From the NCBI RefSeq assembly GCF_001423885.1, contig NZ_LMPP01000001.1, positions 1,155,543 to 1,219,542 of the forward strand: DNA of 64,000 nucleotides, given 5' to 3'. A program made the position numbers and the translations under genes. Under the pieces are notes generated by a model that made no database searches, was not told the origin of the DNA, and was given only the letters and a program-made list of their open reading frames with translations. The DNA comes from Rathayibacter sp. Leaf185 (GTDB lineage: Bacteria > Actinomycetota > Actinomycetes > Actinomycetales > Microbacteriaceae). The stretch's first letter is position 1, and each line of letters begins with the position of its first letter. Of this stretch, positions 40,945 through 49,649 are shown piece after piece.

Positions 40945-42381
40945 ATGATCACAGCGATCGACCCGCGTAACGGTCACGAAATCGCCCGGTACGAGGCACA
41001 CACTCCAGACCAGGTGCAGACCATCCTCGACGAGTCCGTGGCAGCACAGAGGCTCTGGCGAAAGACCCCCCTCTCCGAGCGCAGCGCACTGCTGCGCCGC
41101 ACCGCCGCCGTCCTCCGTTCCGGTGCCGAGGAGTACGCACACCTCATGACCGGCGAGATGGGCAAGCCCGTCGTCGAGGCGGAAGCCGAAGTCGAGAAGT
41201 GCGCGCTCACTCTCGACTACTACGCCGACCACGCCGCCGAATTCCTCGCCGACACCGTCGTCCCCTCCGGCGCCGCAGACAGCCGCATCGTGTACGACCC
41301 GCTGGGCGTCGTGCTGGCGATCATGCCCTGGAACTACCCCTTCTGGCAGTTCTTCCGCTTCGCAGCACCCGCCCTCGCAGCCGGTAACGGCGCGATCCTC
41401 AAGCACGCCAACAACGTCCCCGGATCCGCGCTCGAAGTGGAGAAGATCTTCCTCACAGCCGGCGCCCCGAAGGGCCTGTTCCGCACGGTCATGATCAACT
41501 CCAGCGAAGTCGCCGGACTCATCGCCGATGACCGCATCGCCGCCGTGACCCTCACCGGCTCCACCGAGGTCGGCGAGATCGTCGCCGCACAGGCCGGAGC
41601 GGCCCTGAAGAAGCAGGTCCTCGAGCTCGGCGGTTCCGACCCGTTCATCGTCCTCGCGGACGCCGACATCTCCGCCGCCGCGACCGCCGCCGTCAAGGCC
41701 CGCTTCACCAACAACGGGCAGAGCTGCGTCAACGCCAAGCGGTTCATCGTCGAGAACAGCGTCGCGGACGAGTTCGTCGCCGCCTTCACGGAGAACGTGC
41801 GCGCGCTCACCGTCGGCGACCCCTTCGACCGTCGCACCTCCGTCGGCCCGATGGCCCGCGCGAACCTCCGTGCGACCCTCCACGATCAGGTCGAGCGCTC
41901 CATCGCCGCCGGCGCCGTCGTCACCATCGGCGGCGACGTGGTCGAGGGGGAGGGCTTCTACTACCAGCCCACGATCCTCGACCACGTCACCCCTCAGCAC
42001 GCCGCGTTCACCGAGGAGACCTTCGGCCCCGTCGCCGCGATCATCCGCGTCGCCGACGTCGACGAAGCGATCGCCCTCGCCAACACCACCGACTTCGGGC
42101 TCGGTGCCGCGATCTGGACGAGCGACCTCGATCGCGCGGACCAGCTCGCCCGCGACGTCGACGCCGGCGCCGTCTTCATCAACAGCATCGTCGCCTCCGA
42201 TCCGCGCCTGCCGTTCGGCGGCATCAAGAAGTCCGGCTACGGCCGCGAGCTCGGGGTCAACGGCATCCGAGAGTTCGTGAACGTGAAGACCCTCTCCATC
42301 GGCTACGCGGTCGCCCCCGCCACGCTCAGCGCGGCCAACGCTGACACCGAAGCGGACCTCATCACCGTCGGAGGCGACTGA
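40945..42381 (+). CDS. NAD(P)-dependent aldehyde dehydrogenase (succinate-semialdehyde dehydrogenase-like)
   Basis: 478 residues. PWNYPFWQFFRFAAPALAAGN is the GabD/ALDH substrate-channel motif; LELGGSDPFIV holds the general-base Glu and NNGQSCVNAKR the catalytic Cys. The C-terminus (FGGIKKSGYGRELG) is complete. Succinate semialdehyde is the likely substrate by family, but an acid semialdehyde from another route would also fit. Transcribed with the citrate transporter. Confidence 0.9.
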   Translation: MITAIDPRNGHEIARYEAHTPDQVQTILDESVAAQRLWRKTPLSERSALLRRTAAVLRSGAEEYAHLMTGEMGKPVVEAEAEVEKCALTLDYYADHAAEFLADTVVPSGAADSRIVYDPLGVVLAIMPWNYPFWQFFRFAAPALAAGNGAILKHANNVPGSALEVEKIFLTAGAPKGLFRTVMINSSEVAGLIADDRIAAVTLTGSTEVGEIVAAQAGAALKKQVLELGGSDPFIVLADADISAAATAAVKARFTNNGQSCVNAKRFIVENSVADEFVAAFTENVRALTVGDPFDRRTSVGPMARANLRATLHDQVERSIAAGAVVTIGGDVVEGEGFYYQPTILDHVTPQHAAFTEETFGPVAAIIRVADVDEAIALANTTDFGLGAAIWTSDLDRADQLARDVDAGAVFINSIVASDPRLPFGGIKKSGYGRELGVNGIREFVNVKTLSIGYAVAPATLSAANADTEADLITVGGD

Positions 42382-42383
42382 TC

Positions 42384-43124
42384 ATGCCCGAAACGTCTCC
42401 GATCTCCAGCTACTCTCCGCGCATCCTCCGCCTCGCCGACCTCCCCTCGAAGGACCGCGGCGCGGGAGCCAAGACCACACCTCTGGTCACCGCCGCGCGT
42501 GGCGGAACCAGCTACCTCAACGGCATCACCCAGTTCCAGCCCGGCGCGGCCATCGGCCACCACACCCACAACGTCGCCGAATCGGTCATCGTCATCCGAG
42601 GTCACGCGATCGTCGACATCGACGGGGCCGAGACCCCGCTCTCGACCTTCGACACCACCTTCGTCCCCGCCAACATCCCGCACCACTTCACCAACGCCTC
42701 CGACACCGAGCCGATGGCGATCTTCTGGACATACGGCTCGCTCGACTCCACCCGGACGATGGTCGCCACGGGCGAGCACGGTCGGATCGACGGCGAGCAC
42801 GCCGGAGCAGCCCACGACGTGCGGATCGTGCGGGAGATCGCCCAGATCGACGTCCTCCCCGGCCACGACGAGCAATTCGAGAAAGCCGTTGCCGAGGCAG
42901 CCCCGCTGTTCCAGCGGGCCAAGGGCGCCCGCACCTTTCAGCTCGAACGCTCGGACGAGTTCCCCCTGCGGTACCGCCTCATCGTGGGATGGGAGACCGT
43001 GGAGGACCACATGGTCGGCTTCCGGGAATCCGAGCAGTTCCAGGCCTGGCGCGCCCTCATCGGCGAACACCTCGTCGGCACGCCCCAGGTCGAGCACGTG
43101 CGCACCGTGCTCACCGCGTTCTAG
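42384..43124 (+). CDS. Cupin-ABM fusion protein
   Basis: 246 residues. The first half is a cupin (HHTHNVAESVIVIRGHAIVDIDG and FVPANIPHHFTN, with the metal-binding His and Glu residues). The second half is an ABM domain (VREIAQIDVLPGHDEQFEKAV, YRLIVGWETVEDHMVGFRESEQF). It starts 2 bp after the aldehyde dehydrogenase stop. Such a fusion suggests a two-step oxidation or a heme/quinone-related function; no specific reaction can be named. Confidence 0.82.
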   Translation: MPETSPISSYSPRILRLADLPSKDRGAGAKTTPLVTAARGGTSYLNGITQFQPGAAIGHHTHNVAESVIVIRGHAIVDIDGAETPLSTFDTTFVPANIPHHFTNASDTEPMAIFWTYGSLDSTRTMVATGEHGRIDGEHAGAAHDVRIVREIAQIDVLPGHDEQFEKAVAEAAPLFQRAKGARTFQLERSDEFPLRYRLIVGWETVEDHMVGFRESEQFQAWRALIGEHLVGTPQVEHVRTVLTAF

Positions 43125-43139
43125 GCCCGGCGGACCCCT

Positions 43140-43601
43140 GTGTCCGTCAGCACGGACGTCCTCCTCCTCGGAGGAGGCGTCGCCGGCCGCCGCTCTCGTG
43201 TCAACGCGCTGCGCGACTTCGTCCCCGACGCCGAGAGCGATGACCGGGAGCTCATCACGCCCGGTCAACGTGGTCAGGTCATGGAGCCCGTCGCCCAGCG
43301 CGGCGGCGTACTGCAGTTCGGTACCGAGATCGTCTCTGCCGCTGACGGCAGCATCGCCGGGCTTCTCGGCGCCTCCCTCGGCGCCTCGATCGCGGTCGCC
43401 GCGATGATCGACGTCCTCCGCACCTGCTTCCCCTCCCGCTGTCCCGGCTGCACGAACGAGCTGAACCGCCTCGTCCCCTCGCTCAGCCAGCCGCTCCTCA
43501 CCGATCGGCGCCGCGCAGCCGACTCCCTCCAGCGCACCTCCCGCACGCTGCGACTCGAGCGGCTCCACCGCGACGTGCTCGCCCGAAAGGAACCCGCATG
43601 A
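43140..43601 (+). pseudogene. mqo: Malate:quinone oxidoreductase with large internal deletion
   Basis: 153 codons against about 490 in Mqo. The first residues (TDVLLLGGGVAG) are the FAD-binding start; the rest, from NALRDFVPDAESDD through [30 protein letters not shown] and [19 protein letters not shown], is the C-terminal Mqo signature. Roughly 300 residues are missing in frame, so no malate oxidation is possible. The open frame and the ATGA overlap with pckG are kept, so translation through it may still help pckG. Confidence 0.85.
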
Positions 43602-45451
43602 CTGCCACGCCCACCACACACGCACCCCTCGGCCTGGGTGAACTCGTCCTGCCCGACGACGTCCGCTCGTGGGTCGAGGACATCGCCGCCCTCACCCGGC
43701 CTGACCGCATCATCTGGTCCGATGGCAGCCGCGAGGAATGGGACCGCATCACGACCGAGATGGTCGACGCTGGAACCCTCATCCGACTCAACGAGGAGAA
43801 GCGACCCGACAGCTTCCTCGCCCGCTCCGCTGCCGAGGACGTCGCCCGCGTCGAAGACCGCACCTTCATCTGCTCCAAGAACGAACGCGACGCCGGCCCC
43901 ACCAACAACTGGCGCGATCCGGCCGTCATGAAGACGCAACTGCGCGACCTCTTCGACGGATCCATGCGCGGCCGCACGATGTACGTCGTCCCCTTCTCGA
44001 TGGGCCCCGTCGGCGGAGCGATCTCACAGCTCGGCATCGAGATCACCGACTCCCCCTACGTCGTGCTCAGCATGGCCCTGATGACCCGCAGCGGCACCGC
44101 CGCCCTCGAGCAGATCGCCGCCGGCACGCCCTGGGTCCCCGCCGTGCACAGCGTCGGCTACCCCCTCATCGTCGGCACTGACACCACTCGCCCCGATGTC
44201 GCCTGGCCGCACAACCCCACCAAGTACATCTCCCACTTCCCCGACACTCGCGAGATCTGGTCCTTCGGATCCGGCTACGGCGGCAACGCGCTCCTGGGGA
44301 AGAAGTGCTTCTCGCTCCGGATCGCCTCCGCCGTGGCCCGTGACGAGGGCTGGCTCGCCGAGCACATGCTGCTCATCAAGGTCACCAGCCCTGAGGACCA
44401 GGCGTACCACCTCGCCGCCGCGTTCCCCTCCGCCTGCGGCAAGACCAACCTCGCGATGATGACCCCCTCGATCCCCGGATGGAAGGTCGAGACGATCGGG
44501 GACGACATCGCCTGGATGCGTCCTGACGCAGACGGTCGTCTGCGCGCGATCAATCCCGAACGAGGCTTCTTCGGAGTCGCTCCCGGCACCGGGGAGAAGA
44601 CGAATCCCGCCGCGATCCAGACGCTCTGGGGCAGAACCCTCTTCACCAACGTCGCCCTCACCGACGACCACGACATCTGGTGGGAGGGACTCACAGAGGA
44701 GAAGCCGGCGCACCTGATCGACTGGCAGGGCGATGACTGGACCCCCGGCTCCGCCACACCCGCTGCTCATCCCAATGCACGTTTCACCGTCGCTGCAGAT
44801 CAGTGCCCCACCATCGCGGACGATTGGGACGCACCCGACGGCGTCATCATCGACGCGATCCTCTTCGGCGGGCGCCGCGCGACCAACGTTCCGCTGGTTC
44901 TCGAAGCGCGCGACTGGAACCACGGCGTGTACATCGGAGCGACCATCTCCTCCGAGCAGACAGCAGCCGCCGAGGGCACTGTCGGGGAGTTGCGCCACGA
45001 CCCGTTCGCGATGCTTCCCTTCTGCGGCTACAACATGGCCGACTACTGGGCGCACTGGCTCGACATGGGCGGGATCCTCGCCGACCGCGCACCGCGCATG
45101 TTCCAGGTCAACTGGTTCCGGAAGGACGCCGATGGCCGTTTCCTCTGGCCCGGGTTCGCGGAGAACTCGCGCGTCATCGAGTGGATCGTCCGCCGAGTCG
45201 AGAACGCGGTCGGCGTCGATCCGGTGGCGACCGGATCCATCCCCCATCTCGCCGACCTCGATCTCGAGGGCCTGAACCTCGACCGCTCAGCACTCGACGA
45301 GCTGTTCACCATCAGTCCCGACAGCTGGCTGGAGGAGAGCCGCCGCGTCGACGAATTCTTCAAGCGGTTCGGCGATCACGTTCCTGCGGAACTCCGCCAC
45401 CAGCTGGCCATCAATATCGAGAACTTGACGGCCGCCCGTACGGCGGCCTGA
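43598..45451 (+). CDS. pckG: Phosphoenolpyruvate carboxykinase (GTP)
   Basis: 617 residues. GTP-type PEPCK motifs: [22 protein letters not shown], the kinase-1a loop FPSACGKTN, the kinase-2 segment GDDIAWMR, and the guanine/PEP region [19 protein letters not shown]. Converts oxaloacetate plus GTP to PEP plus CO2, the first step of gluconeogenesis from C4 acids. Coupled by ATGA to the mqo remnant. Expected to act with the Ldh-type dehydrogenase, GapX-type GAPDH and citrate transporter. Confidence 0.96.
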   Translation: MTATPTTHAPLGLGELVLPDDVRSWVEDIAALTRPDRIIWSDGSREEWDRITTEMVDAGTLIRLNEEKRPDSFLARSAAEDVARVEDRTFICSKNERDAGPTNNWRDPAVMKTQLRDLFDGSMRGRTMYVVPFSMGPVGGAISQLGIEITDSPYVVLSMALMTRSGTAALEQIAAGTPWVPAVHSVGYPLIVGTDTTRPDVAWPHNPTKYISHFPDTREIWSFGSGYGGNALLGKKCFSLRIASAVARDEGWLAEHMLLIKVTSPEDQAYHLAAAFPSACGKTNLAMMTPSIPGWKVETIGDDIAWMRPDADGRLRAINPERGFFGVAPGTGEKTNPAAIQTLWGRTLFTNVALTDDHDIWWEGLTEEKPAHLIDWQGDDWTPGSATPAAHPNARFTVAADQCPTIADDWDAPDGVIIDAILFGGRRATNVPLVLEARDWNHGVYIGATISSEQTAAAEGTVGELRHDPFAMLPFCGYNMADYWAHWLDMGGILADRAPRMFQVNWFRKDADGRFLWPGFAENSRVIEWIVRRVENAVGVDPVATGSIPHLADLDLEGLNLDRSALDELFTISPDSWLEESRRVDEFFKRFGDHVPAELRHQLAINIENLTAARTAA

Positions 45452-45550
45452 CCGACTGCCGAGGATGCTGCCGCTACTGCGACGCCGTTCGTTCAGGAAC
45501 GTCACCAACCTCACGGCCCAGTGCACCTGGCGCGCGTCGGGAACCAGTGC

Positions 45551-46771
45551 TCAGCGCCAGAGCCGCGCCGACGCGATCTCCGCGCCGCGGGCCAGCGACT
45601 CGAGCTTCGCCCAGGCGATCTGCGGATGGATGCGCCCGCCGAGTCCGCAGTCGGTCGCGGCGACGACGCGCTCGCGGCCTACCACCGAGGCGAAGCGCTC
45701 GAGGCGCTGCGCGACGAGCTCCGGGTGCTCCACCACGTTGGTGGCGTGCCCCACGACTCCGGGCACGATCACCTTGCCGTCGGGCAGCGCCACGTCCTCC
45801 CAGACCGTCCACTCGTGCTCGTGGCGCGCGTTCGCGGCCTCGAAGGAGTAGGAGCCGGCGTCGATCTCGAGCATCAGGTCGACGATGTGCCGGAACTCGA
45901 TGTCGGTCGTGTGCGGTCCGTGCCAGCTGCCCCAGCAGAGGTGGAAGCGGATGCGGTCCTGCGGCAGTCCGCGCAGCGCGTGGTTGAGCGCCTCGACGCG
46001 GATGCGAGTGAAGGCGCGGTAGTCCTCGAGGGAGGGCTCGGGGTTGATCTGGTCCCAGTTCTCGGCGATCGAGGGGTCGTCGATCTGCAGGATCAGGCCC
46101 GCGTCGATCACCGCGCGGTACTCCTCGCGCAGCACGTCGGCCCACGCCCAGATGTGCTCCTCCTCGCTGGCGTAGTGCGCGTTGTGGATGCGCGCGCCGC
46201 TGCCGGGCGAGAGCGAGGTGATGAAGCCGTCGGCGATGCCGGCGTCGTCCAGCGCTCGGCGGAGGTTCTGCGCATCGGTCGCCACCGCCTCCTGGCCGAT
46301 GTAGCTCAGGGGGCCGGTGGTGGAGGGGAACGCGGTCGCGTTCTTCCCCGTCGAGATGCCGCTGTCGGGGTCGGAGTAGGCGTCGCGGAAGATCGTCCAG
46401 TCGCGGCGGTCCGGGAACGAGGTCAGGCGCACGTGTCCCGGCTCCGAGCGGACGGGCTGCGAGCTGAAGATCGACTCCTCGGTGACCGAGAGGCCGGCGA
46501 CGCGCTGGAACGAGTACGACCACCACGCCCCGTAGTCGACCGCGCTCGACATCGCCTTGCCGAACTCGCCGTCGCCCGGGATCGTGATGCCGACCGCGTC
46601 CTGCTTCTGCACGAGCTCGTCGACGGCGCCCGCGAGCAGCTCGTCGAACTCGGGCGTGCGCTCGAGCGTGAAGCCGTCCTCGGCGATGCGGCGGGCCTCG
46701 TTGGCGGCGATCAGCGCGGGCGTGCGCGGCAGGCTGCCGGCGTGGGAGGTGGGGATGCGGTCGACTGACAT
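45551..46771 (-). CDS. Cobalamin-independent methionine synthase (MetE C-terminal) family protein
   Basis: 406 residues, the catalytic half of MetE only. TSHAGSLPR at the start, GDGEFGKAM, FHLCWGSWHGPHTTDIEF (zinc ligand Cys and His), EAANARHEHEW and ATDCGLGGRIHPQIAWAKL match the stand-alone MetE-C family, which can methylate homocysteine or related thiols with a methyl donor other than polyglutamyl folate, or act in methylthio metabolism. TAGCGT with a 6-nt gap precedes the ATG. Confidence 0.9.
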   Translation of the reverse strand: MSVDRIPTSHAGSLPRTPALIAANEARRIAEDGFTLERTPEFDELLAGAVDELVQKQDAVGITIPGDGEFGKAMSSAVDYGAWWSYSFQRVAGLSVTEESIFSSQPVRSEPGHVRLTSFPDRRDWTIFRDAYSDPDSGISTGKNATAFPSTTGPLSYIGQEAVATDAQNLRRALDDAGIADGFITSLSPGSGARIHNAHYASEEEHIWAWADVLREEYRAVIDAGLILQIDDPSIAENWDQINPEPSLEDYRAFTRIRVEALNHALRGLPQDRIRFHLCWGSWHGPHTTDIEFRHIVDLMLEIDAGSYSFEAANARHEHEWTVWEDVALPDGKVIVPGVVGHATNVVEHPELVAQRLERFASVVGRERVVAATDCGLGGRIHPQIAWAKLESLARGAEIASARLWR

Positions 46772-46777
46772 GGCCTC

Positions 46778-46783
46778 ACGCTA
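46778..46783 (-). promoter_or_regulatory. Leaderless -10 box TAGCGT
   Basis: TAGCGT (46783-46778), 6-nt gap, ATG at 46771 of the MetE-like gene. Confidence 0.65.
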
Positions 46784-46917
46784 CCCACGCCCGCCGCGCG
46801 ACCGCCGCCGTGCGTACCCGTGTGACGCGTCCCTCCGCCGAGGGAACCACGGGGCAGTGGTCACTCGCCGGAAAGCAGTCTCGGGCCTCTCTCAGGCAGC
46901 GCCCTCGCCGGCCTGAG

Positions 46918-47075
46918 TACACTCGAAGCCAGCAAGGGGAGTACTCCCGTCTGCGGTGAGCCCGTCATTACGGATGCGACAGAGCGTCCCGGGCCATCGG
47001 CTCCGCCACCACCTCCACGAGGTCGTCGGCCGGAGTGGAGGAGACCTTGGTCCCGTCTCGACCACCCCTTGGAGC
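46918..47075 (+). ncRNA. Probable yybP-ykoY (manganese) riboswitch before the TerC gene
   Basis: TACACT at 46918 may be the -10 box, giving a leader of about 150 nt. The leader begins with AGCAAGGGGAGTACTCC, matching the GGGGAGUA loop of yybP-ykoY RNAs, and ends with GTGGAGGAGACCTTGGTCC, matching the second conserved loop (A-G-A-C-C). TerC-family genes are the typical targets, and Mn2+ binding switches expression. I assigned it from memory of the motif; the stems between were not folded in full. Confidence 0.72.
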
Positions 47076-47080
47076 ACCCC

Positions 47081-48118
47081 GTGCAGGTCACCCCCGCCAT
47101 CTGGCTGATCACCATCGCCGTGACGATCGCCTTCTTCGTCTACGAGTTCTTCGCTCACGTGCGCAAGCCCCACGAACCGACCATCGGCGAATCCGCGCGC
47201 TGGTCGGCGTTCTACATCGGTCTCGCGCTGCTCTTCGGCGTCGGGATCGGCATCGTCTCCGGCTGGCGCTACGGCGGCGAGTACTTCGCCGGCTATCTCA
47301 CCGAGAAGGCGCTCTCGCTCGACAACCTGTTCATCTTCCTCATCATCATGAGCGGCTTCGCGGTGCCGAAGAAGTACCAGCAGAAGGTGCTGATGATCGG
47401 CATCGTCATCGCCCTGGTCATGCGCGGCGCCTTCATCGCCGTCGGTGCGGCGCTGATCGAGAACTTCTCGTGGGTCTTCTACCTCTTCGGCGCCCTGCTC
47501 TTCGTGCTCGCGTACCAGCAGATCAAGGGCGACCACGGCGACCCCTCGAACAACGCCTTCATGCGCCTCGTGCGCCGCATCCTCCCCGTCACCGACGAGT
47601 ACCACGGCGACAAGCTGACCGTGAAGAAGGACGGCCGCCGCTTCGTCACCCCGATGCTGCTGACGATCGTCGCCATCGGCTTCATCGACCTGGTCTTCGC
47701 GCTCGACTCGATCCCCGCGATCTACGGTCTGACGAGCGAGGCGTACATCGTCTTCACCGCCAACGCGTTCGCCCTCATGGGTCTGCGCCAGCTGTTCTTC
47801 CTCATCGGCGGCCTGCTCGAGCGCCTCGTCTACCTCAGCCAGGGCCTGGCCGTGATCCTCGCGTTCATCGCCGTGAAGCTCGTGTTCCACGCCCTGCACG
47901 TCAACGAGGTCCCCTTCATCAACGGTGGCGAGCCGCTGCTCTGGGTCCCCGAGATCCCGATCTGGTTCTCGCTGACCTTCATCGGCTCGACGATCGCCGT
48001 CGCGACCATCGCGAGCCTCCTGAAGACCCGCGGCGACCGCGGCAAGTCCGACCGCGCCACGGTCGAGGGCGCGCCGATCGAGACGCCGGCCGACGCCGAG
48101 TCCCGCTCGGACGCATAG
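47081..48118 (+). CDS. TerC family integral membrane protein (probable Mn2+ exporter)
   Basis: 345 residues with about nine hydrophobic segments. EKALSLDNLFIFLIIM and GFIDLVFALDSIPAI, with their acidic residues inside the membrane, are the TerC/Alx hallmark. Alx-type members export manganese, which agrees with the upstream riboswitch. The C-terminus is polar and acidic. GTG at 47081 follows GGAG by 6 nt. Confidence 0.9.
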   Translation: MQVTPAIWLITIAVTIAFFVYEFFAHVRKPHEPTIGESARWSAFYIGLALLFGVGIGIVSGWRYGGEYFAGYLTEKALSLDNLFIFLIIMSGFAVPKKYQQKVLMIGIVIALVMRGAFIAVGAALIENFSWVFYLFGALLFVLAYQQIKGDHGDPSNNAFMRLVRRILPVTDEYHGDKLTVKKDGRRFVTPMLLTIVAIGFIDLVFALDSIPAIYGLTSEAYIVFTANAFALMGLRQLFFLIGGLLERLVYLSQGLAVILAFIAVKLVFHALHVNEVPFINGGEPLLWVPEIPIWFSLTFIGSTIAVATIASLLKTRGDRGKSDRATVEGAPIETPADAESRSDA

Positions 48119-48132
48119 CCCGAGCCACACCG

Positions 48133-48163
48133 GCGCCGCTCTGGAGATTCTCTGGAGCGGCGC
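48133..48163. terminator. Bidirectional terminator-like hairpin
   Basis: GCGCCGCTC (48133-48141) and GAGCGGCGC (48155-48163) form a perfect 9-bp stem round 13 nt, located between the convergent TerC gene and the toxin remnant. Confidence 0.6.
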
Positions 48164-48196
48164 TGATGTGCGCCCGGGGCGAGCCGACTGGAAGGA

Positions 48197-48394
48197 TCAG
48201 TCTCCTGCGCCGCAGCTGCGCAGGAACGCGCGCACCGCGACTCTTCGAGCGTCCTCGAGCCTCTCGTCCTTGATCGCATCGAACCGCTCGAGAAGAAGCC
48301 TCGGATCTATCAAGGACGCCTTGATGAGCGCATCGACGAACTCGCGGTCCTTGATGTCGTTCCGTCCGAGCTTGGCGAGCTCGTCGCGGTTCAC
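48197..48394 (-). pseudogene. Internally deleted nucleotidyltransferase (toxin) remnant
   Basis: 65 codons. It opens with MNRDELA, the usual start of the DUF6036/AbiEii-like nucleotidyltransferases that pair with XRE proteins, then jumps to the family's C-terminal segment (KDREFVDALIKASLIDPRLLLERF). The central nucleotidyltransferase motif (GS-x-A) and most of the protein are missing. The GTG overlaps the repaired stop of the HTH gene. Assignment rests on recognising both ends. Confidence 0.65.
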
Positions 48395-48902
48395 GCGGCG
48401 GCCCGCTCGATGCGCGCACGCGCTCCTCGTCGTTCAGCACACCCGCGAACGGAGAGACCTGACGCATCTCGATCGCCCGCGCGGAGGTGGACAGCATCAC
48501 GTCGACGAGTCGACCGATCTCCCTCTCCGCCGCCAGCTCCTCCCATACGTCGAGCAACGTGGTCGCCCCTCCGCGGACTCGAGCCCGCAGGCGCCGGGCG
48601 TTCTCGGGGACGAGAGCGAGCACGGCATCAGGATCGACGATCAAGCGCCCGGCCACCGCGCGATGGAGCTCCTGTGCCGCGCGATCCTCGCGTCGCTCGA
48701 GCCGCCGAGGAGCGTGCTGCGACAACTCCTCCGCGGCGATCGAGGTCCCCATCACCGCGAGAGCTCTCTCGAGAGTCGCTGGACGCAGAACGCCTCGCGC
48801 CTCCGACTGCTCCCACTGCGTCACCGCACTCGGCGCGACCCCCGCCCGGCGAGCCAGCTCGCGCACGCCGAGACCGTGCCGTTGGCGTGTGATCTTCAAC
48901 AT
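48391..48902 (-). pseudogene. XRE-type HTH regulator/antitoxin with a 3' frameshift
   Basis: The reading frame from the ATG at 48902 (after GGAGGG) encodes an XRE HTH (LGVRELARRAGVAPSAVTQWEQSEA) and a helical antitoxin-like region ending VSPFAGVLNDEERVRA. It then runs on for about 145 codons, across the next gene and into the antisense of the TerC gene. Shifting frame near 48411-48417 gives IERAAA and a TGA overlapping the next GTG. So one base has been lost (or two gained) near the 3' end. The DNA-binding part is intact. Confidence 0.7.
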
Positions 48903-48914
48903 CGGACCCTCCTC

Positions 48915-48933
48915 GTTCAGTTGAGATCTGAAC
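48915..48933 (-). promoter_or_regulatory. Palindromic operator before the HTH gene
   Basis: GTTCAG and CTGAAC form a 6-bp palindrome round 7 nt, 12 nt upstream of the ATG at 48902, suitable for autoregulation by the XRE protein. The rest of the gap to 49096 shows nothing clear. Confidence 0.5.
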
Positions 48934-49096
48934 AGCGAACTACTGCGTCGGGGCGATCGAGCGCTGTCAGATCGACGAGACATCGGCGTGAGAGCGTGCG
49001 GCGGCGGGGATCAGGCTCGATCGACGCAGCGCTCGTGGACGTTCTGCAGGGACGTCTCCGACGGTCTCTCGGAGCGGTCGGCCGCGGCGAGCCGAA

Positions 49097-49102
49097 TAGA
49101 GT
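49097..49102 (+). promoter_or_regulatory. Leaderless -10 box TAGAGT
   Basis: TAGAGT, 6-nt gap, then GTG at 49109 of the MarR gene. Confidence 0.6.
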
Positions 49103-49108
49103 TCTCGC

Positions 49109-49630
49109 GTGGATCAGGAGCGCGCAGTCCAGGGGGGCACGACCCCCTCCCCCGGCGACTTCCCCTACCGCTCCGAGCTGCTCGCGAACCTCAGCGCCCT
49201 GATCCTCCTGTGGGAGTCGCCGACTCTGCAGGGCCAGATCCTGGCCAGGAGCGGCGAGACGCTCGATCAGCCGTCCCACCAGACCCTCCGCCACCTCCTG
49301 GCGTGGGGACCCCTGCGCCCGACGGCCCTCGCCGAGGCGCTCGGCACCGGCGCCTCCTACATCAGCAAGATCGTCGGCCGACTCGAGAGCGACGGGCTGG
49401 TCCGCCGGACGACCGACCCGGCCGACCGTCGCGCCACCCTGATCAGCCTCACCGAGGTCGGCGAGTCCGCCGCCCGAGGTGTCTACGCGCTCGGCGACCG
49501 GATGATCGCCGAGGTTCTCGAGGACTGGTCCGAGGACGACGTCCGCCGCTACACCGGCCTGACCGAGCGCTTCGTCGCCGACGCGATCGCCTCGGCCGCC
49601 CGGATGCGCGAGCGCGGCCTCCTCCCCTGA
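49109..49630 (+). CDS. MarR family transcriptional regulator
   Basis: 173 residues. The winged HTH (LRHLLAWGPLRPTALAEALGTGASYISKIVGRLESDGLV) and the wing with the DPADRRATL signature are clear; helices at both ends form the dimer. Effector unknown. It stands alone, convergent to the methyltransferase remnant, so its target is not obvious; autoregulation is typical. Confidence 0.9.
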   Translation: MDQERAVQGGTTPSPGDFPYRSELLANLSALILLWESPTLQGQILARSGETLDQPSHQTLRHLLAWGPLRPTALAEALGTGASYISKIVGRLESDGLVRRTTDPADRRATLISLTEVGESAARGVYALGDRMIAEVLEDWSEDDVRRYTGLTERFVADAIASAARMRERGLLP

Positions 49631-49649
49631 GCGCGGAGCGAGCGGGCCT

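Noticed and set aside
42384-43601. Heavy overlap of the cupin-ABM and mqo relic with long minus-strand frame 42303-43625
   Set aside because: The minus frame is valine- and glycine-rich shadow without family features, opposite clear protein families.
47979-48983. 334-codon HTH protein taken as one intact gene
   Set aside because: The last 145 codons run antisense into the TerC gene and across the next gene; a frameshift near 48411 explains the read-through.
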